64,000 bases of DNA from positions 62,001 to 126,000 of the forward strand of contig JANJUX010000015.1 in NCBI GenBank assembly GCA_024710355.1. Reading direction: 5' to 3'. The DNA is from Candidatus Rifleibacteriota bacterium. GTDB taxonomy: Bacteria; Muiribacteriota; Ozemobacteria; Ozemobacterales; Ozemobacteraceae. Under the pieces are notes generated by a model. The model was given only the letters and a program-made list of their open reading frames with translations, did no database searches and was not told the origin of the DNA. Below, one piece after another: positions 15,951 through 24,599 of the stretch (positions are counted from its first letter, which is position 1; every line of letters starts with the position of its first letter). A program made the position numbers and the translations under genes.

Positions 15951-17636
15951 TTAGATTTTGAAGACGCTCTTGAGTTCTTTGTAATTGTTGAGTTTCTTTT
16001 CGTCGTCGGAAATCTTTTCGTTGATGTCCTTGATTTCCTTGCTCAGTCTCTGAACTTCACCGGCGTTTTTCGAATCGTATTTGTCGAGCTTGTCGAGATC
16101 TTTCTGGGCGGCGGCAGCTTTGGCTTTGTTGCCGCTGACATTGCCTTCGAGTTCTTTGGCTTTTGCCTTCGATTCATCGAGAGCTTTACCAAGTTCACCC
16201 CAGGCTTTTTCGAGTCTGGCTCTCGACTGTTCGACCTTTTTACCGGCGCTTTCGATGGTATCGCCGAAGATACCCAGGATGCGGTTGGTCTTGTTCTTGT
16301 CGATCGCCTTTTCATAGTTTTTCTGGGCTTCGCGCAGGTCTCTCTGCAGTGACGGAATATCGTATTCGGGGTAGTCCATGCTGTTCACAAATTTGTAGAA
16401 CGGCGTGGTGCCACCGAAGAACCCCTTCGAAAGCAGATCTGAACCATTTTTGATGCCTTTGTAATAGTCGTTGCGCTTGTCTGCAAGGTCAGGAATACCG
16501 ATTTCGCCGAGCATTTTCTGGTAGCGGGTTTCGGCGACCTTCTCGGCTTCGGCAGCTGCCTTTTCGGCATCGGCTTTTTCTTTGGCGGCTTTATCAGCAG
16601 CAGCCTTGTCGGCGGCAGCTTTGTCAGCATCAGCTTTTTCTTTTGCGGCCTTTTCAGCGGCTATCTTTTCGGCAGCGGTTTTATCATTCTTGTCTTTTTC
16701 TGCCTTTTCTTTGGCAGCTTTTTCTGCTTCGGCCTTGGCTTTGGCTTCTTTTATCGCCTTGTCGTGGGCTTCCTGTTTGGCTTTAGCATCAGCGTCAGAC
16801 TGGTTTTTGTCGGTCGCGGGCTTAGTTTCAGGCGCCTTGGCCGATTCTTTGGCCTTTTTGTCGAGGGCAGCCATGTCGGCATTGGTCAGAGGCTTGTTGT
16901 CGTTGCCGACCAGTTCAATTTTTCCGACCCGGTTCAGGCGGTAGGTATAGCCTTCGGGCGGGTTCATCGCCATCCATTCTTCTTCGGTCATGAACTTGTT
17001 GTCGATCAAAAATCTGACAGTCTGTTCGTTGAGATCGGCGATGCGCTTCTTCTGGGCAAGCAAGGCGCGATTGGCTGAATCGAGGGCGCTCTGCAGCTTT
17101 TTGATTTTTTCTTCGGTCGACCACTGCGGCAGGTTTTTAACCTTGTCAGCTGAAACCGCCGTATCTTTTTCGACCTTGGGTTCAGGTTTTTTGTTTTCTT
17201 CAACTGCGGGTTTGGTTTCTTTTGGCTTTTCTTCTGCCGGTTTCACTTCTTTTTCGACCGGCACTTCAAGCACCCAGCCGGCAAAAATCAGGTCTGGGTT
17301 CTTTTCGAGTGAAGGATATTTTGCCTTGTTGGCTTCGATGATTTCACGATAGCGGTTGCCATCGCCAAGCAGTTTCTGAGCGATGCGCCAGAGACTGTCG
17401 CCAGACTGCACGGTATGTTTGGCGATTTCTTTGACGGTCTGGGGTTTGGCTTCTTCTTTTGGTGCTTCGGCCGGTGCTTCGGGCACTTCTTCTTTGGCTG
17501 CGTTCTGATTTACAGCAGCATTGGTGCCGCTTTGTACCGAAAACGGGTCGGCTGTTGACGCCATTACGGGCTCTGCTGCTGGGTTAGAAAGAATAAGGGC
17601 CAATAAAAGACTCAAAAATAAACCAGAGCGTTTCAT
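15951..17636 (-). CDS. LysM-domain envelope protein with long coiled-coil region
   Basis: 561 residues from ATG 17636 (AGGTG ahead); an upstream in-frame start would place 15 residues before the signal peptide. The signal peptide covers about residues 1-26. A LysM domain follows at about 75-130 (HTVQSGDSLWRIAQKLLGDG), predicted to bind peptidoglycan. After a Lys/Glu/Pro-rich linker come a helical segment, a low-complexity Ala/Lys tract made of AADKAAADKAAKEKA-like units around 16560-16760, and a C-terminal coiled coil. This layout suggests a periplasmic spacer or scaffold that holds the cell wall. The low-complexity section is prone to length change. Confidence 0.8.
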   Translation of the reverse strand: MKRSGLFLSLLLALILSNPAAEPVMASTADPFSVQSGTNAAVNQNAAKEEVPEAPAEAPKEEAKPQTVKEIAKHTVQSGDSLWRIAQKLLGDGNRYREIIEANKAKYPSLEKNPDLIFAGWVLEVPVEKEVKPAEEKPKETKPAVEENKKPEPKVEKDTAVSADKVKNLPQWSTEEKIKKLQSALDSANRALLAQKKRIADLNEQTVRFLIDNKFMTEEEWMAMNPPEGYTYRLNRVGKIELVGNDNKPLTNADMAALDKKAKESAKAPETKPATDKNQSDADAKAKQEAHDKAIKEAKAKAEAEKAAKEKAEKDKNDKTAAEKIAAEKAAKEKADADKAAADKAAADKAAKEKADAEKAAAEAEKVAETRYQKMLGEIGIPDLADKRNDYYKGIKNGSDLLSKGFFGGTTPFYKFVNSMDYPEYDIPSLQRDLREAQKNYEKAIDKNKTNRILGIFGDTIESAGKKVEQSRARLEKAWGELGKALDESKAKAKELEGNVSGNKAKAAAAQKDLDKLDKYDSKNAGEVQRLSKEIKDINEKISDDEKKLNNYKELKSVFKI

Positions 17637-17801
17637 AGCTTGCACCTCACGGATGATAAGTTCATTGCCATAATTATACAAAAAAAAACGCTGTACGGTA
17701 ACACTATCTAATTTTTTTATGAGCCAATTAGGGTTTTACTGAAGTCGGTTATCGTGGTATGCTGTGGCGTTATCAATAGAGACAAGCTGGAGGAAAGAAC
17801 T

Positions 17802-18221
17802 ATGTGGCCAAGATGGGTGCGCGCAATTGCGACTGTGTGGGTTGCCTGGGACAGCCGTCAGAGAAAAAATCTCGACTGGTTCTGGGTGCTGGTTATCTTT
17901 CTGCTTGGGCCGCTGCTTCTGCCATTTTATCTGGCAACCCGCCCCCTGCTCAAATCTGAAAAGCGCGTCGGTGGTCTGCTCTGGAACCTTCTGATCAGCT
18001 GCGAAACCCTTTTTTCCTGGCTGGCCGGCCTGGCCGCTGCAGCCGTATTCGTCGAAAATGTTTCGATGCCATACGACAAGAACCGCGCCGAAGTGAAGCG
18101 TGCCGAAATCAAAGCCGGCACTCTTATCGGTGTTGCTCTGTTCATCGTTGCCCTTGGCCTCGAAAAGATGGGCTTTGACCTTTTCAGGGAACGTATCGAA
18201 AAGAAATATCTCAAATCCTGA
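17802..18221 (+). CDS. Small inner-membrane protein of unknown function
   Basis: 139 residues from ATG 17802, preceded by GGAGGAAAG. Membrane helices are visible at about 26-47 (WFWVLVIFLLGPLLLPFYL), 60-82 and 110-125, with a short cytoplasmic amphipathic start. The N-terminal pattern resembles phospholipase-D-nuclease-like N-terminal modules, but there is no catalytic domain. It lies 18 bp upstream of the hydrolase-fold gene and probably shares its transcript. I do not recognise a function. Confidence 0.65.
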   Translation: MWPRWVRAIATVWVAWDSRQRKNLDWFWVLVIFLLGPLLLPFYLATRPLLKSEKRVGGLLWNLLISCETLFSWLAGLAAAAVFVENVSMPYDKNRAEVKRAEIKAGTLIGVALFIVALGLEKMGFDLFRERIEKKYLKS

Positions 18222-18239
18222 AAGAATTCACAGAATTCG

Positions 18240-19274
18240 ATGCGCAATATTTTCAGGCTGATTCTGCTTCTGCTGACTATTGCTCCGGCCGCAGTCTGCG
18301 CCCGTGAAGTTCCGCGCGGGCCGGTTCAGAGCGCCATGGGGCCAGGCGGCCGCAACTACCTGCATGAAGATTACACAGTCTGGGAAAGCGGCATCGCCCA
18401 CGAACGCTACCAGGTTTTCGAACCTGCCGGGCCGGCGCCAGCCAGTGCCGGTGTCGTTGTGCTGCTGCACGACTGGATGTCGACCAGCCCCGGCTATTAT
18501 CAGGGCCAGATCAGGCACCTGTGCCGTTCGGGCTGGGTTGTGGTTTTTCCGTATTACCAGGGAACCGGCCAGTTCACCCGTTTTTATCACACAAATGTCG
18601 TGCGTTCGGTTAAAGACTTTCTGCAGCAGGCCTTCGCCCGCCAGAAAATCGAAATCAACCGTGAGCGCTTCGCCATCATTGGTCACGGTGCCGGCGGTGT
18701 GCTGGCCGCCAACCTCGCCGCCAGCAGTGATTATTTCGGGCTCCCGGTGCCGCTTGCCTTGATGATTGTCACTCCGCATCAGAGAAGCATCAAGTTGCTC
18801 GATCTCACCGGCATCAGCCGCAGAACCCGCATGATCATTCTCTGCGGTGACAAGGTTCAAGACCCGGTTGCCCAGGTCGCCCGCGAGATATTTTACGCCT
18901 CTGACCGCGTCAAAACCGAAAACAAGGCATTTATCACCGCCCTGTCGGATTATTATGGCCAGCCGCCTCTGGTTGCCGACGAACTGGCCGCTCTGACGCC
19001 AGAAGAGCCAGAATATGAGCGCTTCATCGTCGAAAACCGCAATGACTTTGTCGGGCTTTTCAAAGAAAAATTTCATGCCCGTTCGCTGCGCACCAGCCAC
19101 ATCGATGCCTTCGACTGGAACGGTACATTCAGACTGTTTGACGCGCTTACCTATGCTACTTATACTCTTGATTCAGATCTTTCAGCTTTTAAAAAAGCTC
19201 CAGAACTGCGCTTTCTTGGCTACTGGAGTGATGGCCGCAAACTCAAAGGCCTGATCGTCGGCGATCGCCCCTGA
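18240..19274 (+). CDS. Exported alpha/beta-hydrolase-fold protein lacking the nucleophile Ser
   Basis: 344 residues with a signal peptide (about 1-21, ending AVCA). The hydrolase core is clear: GVVVLLHDWMSTS with an oxyanion-hole His, a Tyr-rich strand, then the nucleophile elbow at IIGHGAGG (147-153). The canonical motif is GxSxG; here the third position is Gly150 (codon GGT at 18687), one base from AGT Ser. Later Asp and His candidates remain (CGDKVQDP and SHIDAFDW). The protein may be a non-catalytic binding protein or a recently inactivated enzyme. It is adjacent to a small membrane protein gene. Confidence 0.75.
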   Translation: MRNIFRLILLLLTIAPAAVCAREVPRGPVQSAMGPGGRNYLHEDYTVWESGIAHERYQVFEPAGPAPASAGVVVLLHDWMSTSPGYYQGQIRHLCRSGWVVVFPYYQGTGQFTRFYHTNVVRSVKDFLQQAFARQKIEINRERFAIIGHGAGGVLAANLAASSDYFGLPVPLALMIVTPHQRSIKLLDLTGISRRTRMIILCGDKVQDPVAQVAREIFYASDRVKTENKAFITALSDYYGQPPLVADELAALTPEEPEYERFIVENRNDFVGLFKEKFHARSLRTSHIDAFDWNGTFRLFDALTYATYTLDSDLSAFKKAPELRFLGYWSDGRKLKGLIVGDRP

Positions 19275-19338
19275 ATAACCCGGCCGATAGGCCGAAGCAT
19301 TTCAATTGGGATAAATTCATCTGGAACTTCTTCATAGC

Positions 19339-19368
19339 AAACACTCCCTGCTTGAGCAGGGAGTGTTT
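19339..19368. terminator. Bidirectional terminator between convergent genes
   Basis: A 14-bp perfect inverted repeat AAACACTCCCTGCT / AGCAGGGAGTGTTT with a minimal loop. The A-run and T-run at its ends let it work both ways, between the hydrolase-like gene (plus) and ddl (minus). Confidence 0.8.
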
Positions 19369-19394
19369 CGAGTTAAATACTTATTAAATTCTTG

Positions 19395-20534
19395 TCAGGA
19401 AACGGCGCTGAGTGATTCCTGTTTGTCGCGGTAGCGCTCAATGGCGAGCTCTACCAGGCGGTCGACGAGCTCGGGGTAGCTGATGCCGGTGGCTTCCCAG
19501 AGTTTGGGATACATGCTGATGCTGGTAAAGCCCGGGATCGTGTTGATTTCATTGATGATGATGCGATTGGTTTTGCGTTCGAGGAAAAAGTCGACGCGGG
19601 CCATGCCGGCGCAGTCGAGAGCTTTGTAGGCTCTGATCGCGGCTGCTCTGATTTCTTCGATCATTTCGGCCGGCAGATCCGCCGGAATCTTCAATTCAGA
19701 GCGATCGTCGACATATTTGGCAGTGTAATCGTAAAATTCATTGCAGGGCACGATTTCGCCGGGTAGAGAGGCGATGGGGTGATCGTTGCCGAGAACCGAA
19801 ACTTCGATTTCGCGACCGTCGATATGTGATTCGACGAGAATTTTGCGGTCGTAGCGGGCGGCGAGATCCATGGCTTCGCGCAGGCTTTCGCGGGTTTTTG
19901 CCTTTGAAATGCCCACCGATGAACCTGAATTTACCGGTTTAACGAAACATGGGTAGCCGAGTGTCTTTTCGATCTCGGTGATTACTGTGTCGGGGCTGGT
20001 GCGCCAGGTGCTGCGCAGAAATTCGCGGTAGGGGGCGACTTCGATGCCGGCTTCATGAAAAAGACGTTTTGAGAAGGTTTTGTCCATGCCCACGGCAGAT
20101 GCAAGTACGCCACAGCCGACATAGGGCAGATCGGCCAGTTCGAGCATTCCCTGCAGAGTGCCGTCTTCGCCATAGGTGCCGTGAATGATCGGGAACAGAA
20201 CATCTAGTTTGACCTGTTCACCGGTTTTGTGCTGGTCGAGCAGCATCAGACCCTTGTTGGCCGGGTCGCAGTTGAGACTGGCCTTGCCACTGTTAGTGCC
20301 GGCAAAGGCAATGTGACCGGCAGTGCGGTTTTTGCTGTATTCGAGCATGGCATCGGGCTTAACCCCGACCATCCACGAACCCTGGCGAGTGATGCCAACC
20401 GGAATCACTTCGTATTTATCAGGATTCAGAGCTTTCATGATCGAGTTGGCAGAGACCAGCGATACTTCGTGTTCTCCAGATCTGCCACCAAAAATGACGC
20501 CTACTCTAAGCTTGTTGCCGGTTTCTGCCTTCAT
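19395..20534 (-). CDS. ddl: D-alanine--D-alanine ligase
   Basis: 379 residues, an ATP-grasp enzyme that joins two D-Ala molecules with ATP in the cytoplasm to supply the peptidoglycan stem terminus. Visible motifs are [19 protein letters not shown] at the N-terminus, the central ATP-binding stretch [13 protein letters not shown], and the metal and substrate site [20 protein letters not shown] near the C-terminus. AAAGGAG lies ahead of ATG 20534. It is slightly longer than the common 310-360 residues because of an insert after the first domain. No mur genes are adjacent. Confidence 0.93.
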   Translation of the reverse strand: MKAETGNKLRVGVIFGGRSGEHEVSLVSANSIMKALNPDKYEVIPVGITRQGSWMVGVKPDAMLEYSKNRTAGHIAFAGTNSGKASLNCDPANKGLMLLDQHKTGEQVKLDVLFPIIHGTYGEDGTLQGMLELADLPYVGCGVLASAVGMDKTFSKRLFHEAGIEVAPYREFLRSTWRTSPDTVITEIEKTLGYPCFVKPVNSGSSVGISKAKTRESLREAMDLAARYDRKILVESHIDGREIEVSVLGNDHPIASLPGEIVPCNEFYDYTAKYVDDRSELKIPADLPAEMIEEIRAAAIRAYKALDCAGMARVDFFLERKTNRIIINEINTIPGFTSISMYPKLWEATGISYPELVDRLVELAIERYRDKQESLSAVS

Positions 20535-20595
20535 GCCGCACTCCTTTAATTCTGATTACTACCACAACAGTCTATCGGCAAAATAACGGCAGATA

Positions 20596-21546
20596 TTAAG
20601 GGGCTTCTGAATGGGCTTTGTATGCGCCTTTGCCAGTCTGAATCGGCATCTGACGGCGCAGGCTGTTGCGTGTCATCTTGCTCAGGCGCGGGTGACTCTG
20701 GCCAAGTTCGTTGGGTTTTCCGAACAGGTGTCTGGTAAGCAGATACTGGTCGTCATCGCTCAAAGAAGGCCCGGAAACCAGTATGGCATTGATTTCGACC
20801 GCCGAAACCTCGGCGATCTGGCCGGGATACTGGTTAGGAGCAATTGTCGACGGAAAATAGAATGAATAGCTGTTAACCAGCTTCTGAACCAGATCGTGTT
20901 CGACCGGAACCAGAGTGATCTCAACTTTTTTGGCAAGCTCGATGATCGACGGATTGGGAAGTCCGCTGGTAAAAATAAAACCATCGATTTTCCCTTCCTG
21001 TAGTTCTTTCATGGCATCGGTGCCGCCGATGAACTGCTGGTCGATTTTTTCCCAGACACCCGCGAGAGTGAGAATCTGCTGGGCATTGTAATAAGTGCCG
21101 CTGTTTTTGCTGCCAACCGCAATTTTACGGCCTTCCATCTGTGTCAGTGAGCCGATTCCGGTCTCCTTGCGGACAATGAACTGCACCACTTCAGGGAAAA
21201 GAGTTGCGATGCCGGTTATATTGGTAATTTTCTGGTCGGCGAACATTGCTTCGCCTTCGGCGGCGTAAAAGGCGATGTCGTTCTGCACCAGTGCCATGTC
21301 GACTTTGCCCTCTTTGAGCATCTGCAGATTTTCGACACTGCCGGCAGTTTCAAGAGCCTTGAGCTGCACATTCGGATAGTCGATCTTGAGAATACCCGCC
21401 AGCGTTTCGCCGATCGGGTAATAAACCCCGGATTTTGAACCGGTGGCAATCGTATATTCGTTTTTGCTGAGACTTTCACTGCCGCAGCCCAGGCTGAATG
21501 TCAGCAGTAAGGCAATAAATAGCGTCAGACCGAGTTTTCCGTTCAT
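20596..21546 (-). CDS. TAXI-family TRAP solute-binding lipoprotein (orphan)
   Basis: 316 residues. The N-terminus is a lipoprotein signal with lipobox LGC (about residue 21). The body carries TAXI-family features: YTIATGSKSGVYYPIGETLA, then DMALVQNDIAFYA and the MKELQEGKIDGFIFTSG stretch. TAXI proteins bind small organic acids such as glutamate or 2-oxoglutarate for TRAP transporters. No DctM or DctQ permease gene is nearby, so it either feeds a distant permease or acts as a sensor. GGAAGGGGA precedes ATG 21546. Confidence 0.85.
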   Translation of the reverse strand: MNGKLGLTLFIALLLTFSLGCGSESLSKNEYTIATGSKSGVYYPIGETLAGILKIDYPNVQLKALETAGSVENLQMLKEGKVDMALVQNDIAFYAAEGEAMFADQKITNITGIATLFPEVVQFIVRKETGIGSLTQMEGRKIAVGSKNSGTYYNAQQILTLAGVWEKIDQQFIGGTDAMKELQEGKIDGFIFTSGLPNPSIIELAKKVEITLVPVEHDLVQKLVNSYSFYFPSTIAPNQYPGQIAEVSAVEINAILVSGPSLSDDDQYLLTRHLFGKPNELGQSHPRLSKMTRNSLRRQMPIQTGKGAYKAHSEAP

Positions 21547-21668
21547 TGAATTCCCCTTCCTCTGGCTGATATGTCAGCATGATAGCATGATATCAGGATT
21601 AAGCATATAAGGCTGGAAATAATTGCTTCGGGATGGTACTATCGGTGAAAAATATGGCTGTGTGACAG

Positions 21669-22196
21669 TTGAAAATTCGCAATCTTAAAACGATCACTGA
21701 ATGTGGAATGCTTCTGGCAACGGCTCTGGCGCTTGCCAATTTCAAGCTGTTCCAGATGCCTGGCGGTGGATCAGTCTCGCTGGGAGGTCTGCCGGTTCTT
21801 CTGATCGCTGCCCGGCATGGCTTTGTCACCGGTTCACTCTGCGGCGCCCTTTTTGGCATTCTGCTTCTGACGAGTCGCCCGTTTATCGTGCACCCGCTGC
21901 AGTTTCTGCTGGATTATCCGATCGCTTATGCCACGCTGGGTCTGGCCGGATTCGCCGCGTGGCAGACGCCGCTAAAAGCAGCAACGGCAACAACGGTGGC
22001 AAACTTCGTTCGTTTGCACTGTCACGTTGTTGCCGGTGCTGTTTTTTTTGTGACCGACACAGACACATTATCGCAGGCTATCGCCTCGAGCTATGTCTAT
22101 AACCTCAGCCACATGCTTCCGGAAACTCTCCTGTTTGCAGTTCTGGCCGCCTATCTCGCCGCATTTCAGTCGGCGTTATGTGCCCGTCAGAGCTGA
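21669..22196 (+). CDS. thiT: ECF transporter S-component, ThiT-like (thiamine)
   Basis: 175 residues with about six membrane helices. Family features are an early MLLATALAL helix, the GGGSVSLGGLPVLLIAARHG loop, and LQFLLDYPIAYATLGLAGF. These match ThiT, the thiamine-binding S-component of energy-coupling-factor importers. The start given is TTG 21669; an ATG at 21708 would remove the conserved-looking first residues, so TTG is preferred though its ribosome site is weak. The EcfA/EcfA'/EcfT module is not in this window and no TPP riboswitch is visible upstream. Confidence 0.8.
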   Translation: MKIRNLKTITECGMLLATALALANFKLFQMPGGGSVSLGGLPVLLIAARHGFVTGSLCGALFGILLLTSRPFIVHPLQFLLDYPIAYATLGLAGFAAWQTPLKAATATTVANFVRLHCHVVAGAVFFVTDTDTLSQAIASSYVYNLSHMLPETLLFAVLAAYLAAFQSALCARQS

Positions 22197-22205
22197 AAAA
22201 AGGTT

Positions 22206-22397
22206 TCAGTTAGCTGCTACTACCTTATCACTGCCCAGGCAGCGGGTGCATACATAGCCGCGAACGCGGGTGCCGTTAAGCATTACGCGTTTTCTCTGGA
22301 GGTTGATGCTCCAGCGCCTTTTGGTGCGATGATGAGAGTGGCTCAGCTTGAAGCCAACTTGTGGTCCACGATTGCAAACCATACATACTCTAGACAT
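22206..22397 (-). CDS. rpmB: 50S ribosomal protein L28
   Basis: 63 residues from ATG 22397, preceded by TTGGAGG. The sequence SRVCMVCNRGPQVGFKLSHSHH then KRRWSINLQ is diagnostic of L28. It keeps both Cys pairs (CMVC and CTRC), the zinc-binding form of the protein. A well-formed promoter lies just upstream. It is convergent with thiT, 9 bases apart. Confidence 0.95.
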   Translation of the reverse strand: MSRVCMVCNRGPQVGFKLSHSHHRTKRRWSINLQRKRVMLNGTRVRGYVCTRCLGSDKVVAAN

Positions 22398-22433
22398 TTT
22401 CAAACCTCCAATATAGGGCCGATGTGAAAGTCC

Positions 22434-22462
22434 ACTATATCAGAAACCAATCCGCGAATCAA
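22434..22462 (-). promoter_or_regulatory. Sigma-70 promoter of rpmB
   Basis: On the minus strand TTGATT (22462-22457), a 17-base spacer and TATAGT (22439-22434). Transcription would start about 30 bases before the L28 start codon. Confidence 0.65.
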
Positions 22463-22681
22463 GCCCAAATTTTTCAAAATTAACTGACTCTTGCGTCAGA
22501 TTAACGACCCCATGCCGCCCTGATTCCATAACATTGTGTACAATATGATAGCTGCATAAATACAATCAGGTTTTGGTAAAGATAAGGCATGGGGAGAAAA
22601 AGTAACCCGACTGATAGGCCGCGCCGGACGAATCGGTATAAAGATTTAATGCGCTCTTATTATAGGTTTTTTGACGTTCGT

Positions 22682-22708
22682 TAAGAATTTTCTGTGTTCA
22701 GCCGATAG
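22682..22708 (+). promoter_or_regulatory. Possible sigma-28-like promoter of the Ig-like lipoprotein
   Basis: TAAGAATT (22682-22689), an 11-base spacer and GCCGATAG (22701-22708) resemble the sigma-28 consensus TAAAGTTT-N11-GCCGATAA (5/8 and 7/8). The ribosome site and ATG 22730 follow at once. Confidence 0.4.
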
Positions 22709-22729
22709 GGCGATCAGCCGGAGGTGTTT

Positions 22730-24526
22730 ATGAAAACACACAAAATCCTGACTCAGATATTCTTTCTGGTTGCCTGTGCCTGGTTGGTAATGAACTTTGC
22801 CGGGTGCTCCAGTTCAAATTCTTTATCATCGGCGAACCCAGCTGCCGCTGACCCTGAAACCTCCATCAACCGGGGCGACTCAACGGCAAGTGACACGACC
22901 GGGCTGACGCTGGCACCGGTTGTGAACATTTTTGCTTCAAAAACCATCGTTGGCCCACTCAGCGAAATCGACCTGCGTGCCGAGGCCGTCGACCCGGCCG
23001 GCGGTCAGGTAAGTATTGCCTGGCAGGCCGAGAGTGGCACAATTATCAATACCAATGGCAGCAACGCCATCTGGAAAGCACCGGCCCAGACTTCCAGCAA
23101 TAAGATTGTCTGTATTGCCACCGATGTTCGCGGCACTTCGACAAAAGCCGAGGTGACCGTAGAAGTTATCGGAAATGCCGTATATCGCCTGATAATCAAC
23201 GCTGATCGTTCTTCACTGCTGACCAGTCGCATTACCTCTGACCCTGCCAGCCCGTTTGTCGCGGTTGCCGGCGCCCGCGTCTCGATTGAAGGTTTTGCCG
23301 ATTCAGGTGTCACCGATGCTTCCGGCGCGGTTGAATTCAATCTCGACCAGAGCAGTGCCGTTGCCTCGAGCGCCCAGGTAACCATTAACTATTACGACTG
23401 GGAAGCCTCGTTCGTTGCCAATCTCGCTGTTCCTGAGGGAATGCGCATCGTCGACAACCTGACCTTTTACCCTGGTTATGACAGTGTCACAGTTGCAATT
23501 GCCCGTGGCGATTCATTTCAGCTCAAGCGCGGCATGCTCGAAGTCACGACTGTAGAACTTTCAGCCGGCGTGCTTAAACCGGTGGCCGAAGTTCAGGTCG
23601 ACGCCGGCGCCGCGCAGGCTGTGTCTGCCCAGACTGACGGCCGGGCACTGGTTTCATCGAATAACAACGGCAATACCGAAGTCCTGCTGCGCCTCGCCAG
23701 ATCCGGTTACCAGACTATTGAAGGCTATAACGTGCCACTGGCCATCGACGGCCTGACCCTGGTGCGTGCCAGAATGGCAAAATCAGGCACTCTGCCCGAT
23801 TCGCAGGCCGTGATTTCGTTTGTCAGACCCTATAACGGCCAGACCGCCTTTGCGGTTACCGGCCCGTTTGTGATTGGCTTTGGGCAACCCATGGAAAAGA
23901 GCACCATTTTTGATAACGTCAACCTGATGATCGAAAACAAAAATACCGGTTCACTGATTTCGATTTCCGGCCCCGAAATTCTGCGCAAGTTCAAGGTCGA
24001 GTGGGTAGGTAACACCCTTTTGAAACTGCACCCGAACTTCATGCTGCGGCCGGTAACCCGCTACAGCCTGCTCATCAGCCGCTGGGATGCCCGCGCCGCC
24101 GACGGCCGCGTGCTGAAAAATTACGCGGGCATGTATGGCGAATTCGTTACCGATATTGACCCGGCCCCCTCGATCGTTGCCACCAGCCCGAAAAATGGCG
24201 ATACCGGCGTGGGCCGCAACGGGCCGTTCAAAATTACTTTTGACCGCCCGATGAATACTGAATCTCTATACAGCAACCTGCAGATCGAAATCACCAGCCT
24301 TGACTCGAATTCAAAGCTCACCATCGACGGTAGCAGCCTGAAAAGCCACTTCTCGGTCATCTGGAAAGAGGGCAACCGTGTGCTCGAACTTGTGCCATAC
24401 CGCATGCTGCGTGCCAACGCCTCGTATCTGATCAGATTGAACCGCTCCGGGCTCGTTTCTGAATCTGGGAAAGCGGTCTCGGGCTTTGCCAATCTCTGGG
24501 GCCAGTTCAAAACCGCCGGCCTGTAA
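22730..24526 (+). CDS. Surface or periplasmic lipoprotein with SbsA-type Ig-like domains
   Basis: 598 residues from ATG 22730 with CGGAGGTG ahead; a GTG two codons earlier is less likely. A lipoprotein signal ends at FAGC (about residue 26), followed by a Ser/Asn-rich linker. An Ig-like domain with PVVNIFASKTIVGPLSEIDL comes first, then a carboxypeptidase-regulatory-like module. Two C-terminal Big_5/SbsA Ig-like domains follow, starting SFVRPYNGQTAFAVTGPFVI and TSPKNGDTGVGRNGPFKITF; both contain the F..PM motif. It is likely anchored in the outer membrane as a binding or structural protein. It stands alone, and its hairpin terminator overlaps its stop codon. Confidence 0.75.
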   Translation: MKTHKILTQIFFLVACAWLVMNFAGCSSSNSLSSANPAAADPETSINRGDSTASDTTGLTLAPVVNIFASKTIVGPLSEIDLRAEAVDPAGGQVSIAWQAESGTIINTNGSNAIWKAPAQTSSNKIVCIATDVRGTSTKAEVTVEVIGNAVYRLIINADRSSLLTSRITSDPASPFVAVAGARVSIEGFADSGVTDASGAVEFNLDQSSAVASSAQVTINYYDWEASFVANLAVPEGMRIVDNLTFYPGYDSVTVAIARGDSFQLKRGMLEVTTVELSAGVLKPVAEVQVDAGAAQAVSAQTDGRALVSSNNNGNTEVLLRLARSGYQTIEGYNVPLAIDGLTLVRARMAKSGTLPDSQAVISFVRPYNGQTAFAVTGPFVIGFGQPMEKSTIFDNVNLMIENKNTGSLISISGPEILRKFKVEWVGNTLLKLHPNFMLRPVTRYSLLISRWDARAADGRVLKNYAGMYGEFVTDIDPAPSIVATSPKNGDTGVGRNGPFKITFDRPMNTESLYSNLQIEITSLDSNSKLTIDGSSLKSHFSVIWKEGNRVLELVPYRMLRANASYLIRLNRSGLVSESGKAVSGFANLWGQFKTAGL

Positions 24527-24540
24527 TTCTTTTACAGGCC
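24518..24540 (+). terminator. Hairpin overlapping the lipoprotein stop codon
   Basis: GGCCTGTAA and TTACAGGCC form a 9-bp stem around TTCTT; the TAA in the left arm is the stop codon. There is no strong T-run after it, so it may serve RNA stability as much as termination. Confidence 0.4.
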
Positions 24541-24599
24541 CAGCTGCTTCTCTGGCATATTCGAATGCCTGGTTTTTTCGGCGTCTGAGCCGATTCGTT

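Larger units (their letters stand above)
22398..22729. other. Gene-free region with rpmB promoter and lipoprotein promoter
   Basis: 332 bases without a coding sequence. Near the left end is the rpmB promoter. In the middle, ATTGTGTACAAT (22533-22544) is a near-palindrome that could bind a regulator. CTGATAGGCCG near 22607 repeats part of a motif seen at 19283. At the right end is a sigma-28-like element and the lipoprotein ribosome site. I see no tRNA or known riboswitch. Confidence 0.5.

Noticed and set aside
21547..21668. A TPP riboswitch upstream of thiT
   Set aside because: The conserved CTGAGA and ACCTGA(T)C blocks of the TPP aptamer are absent.
22398..22729. A c-di-GMP or cobalamin riboswitch in the long gap
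   Set aside because: The GEMM core and the cobalamin box are not found; only promoter-like elements are seen.
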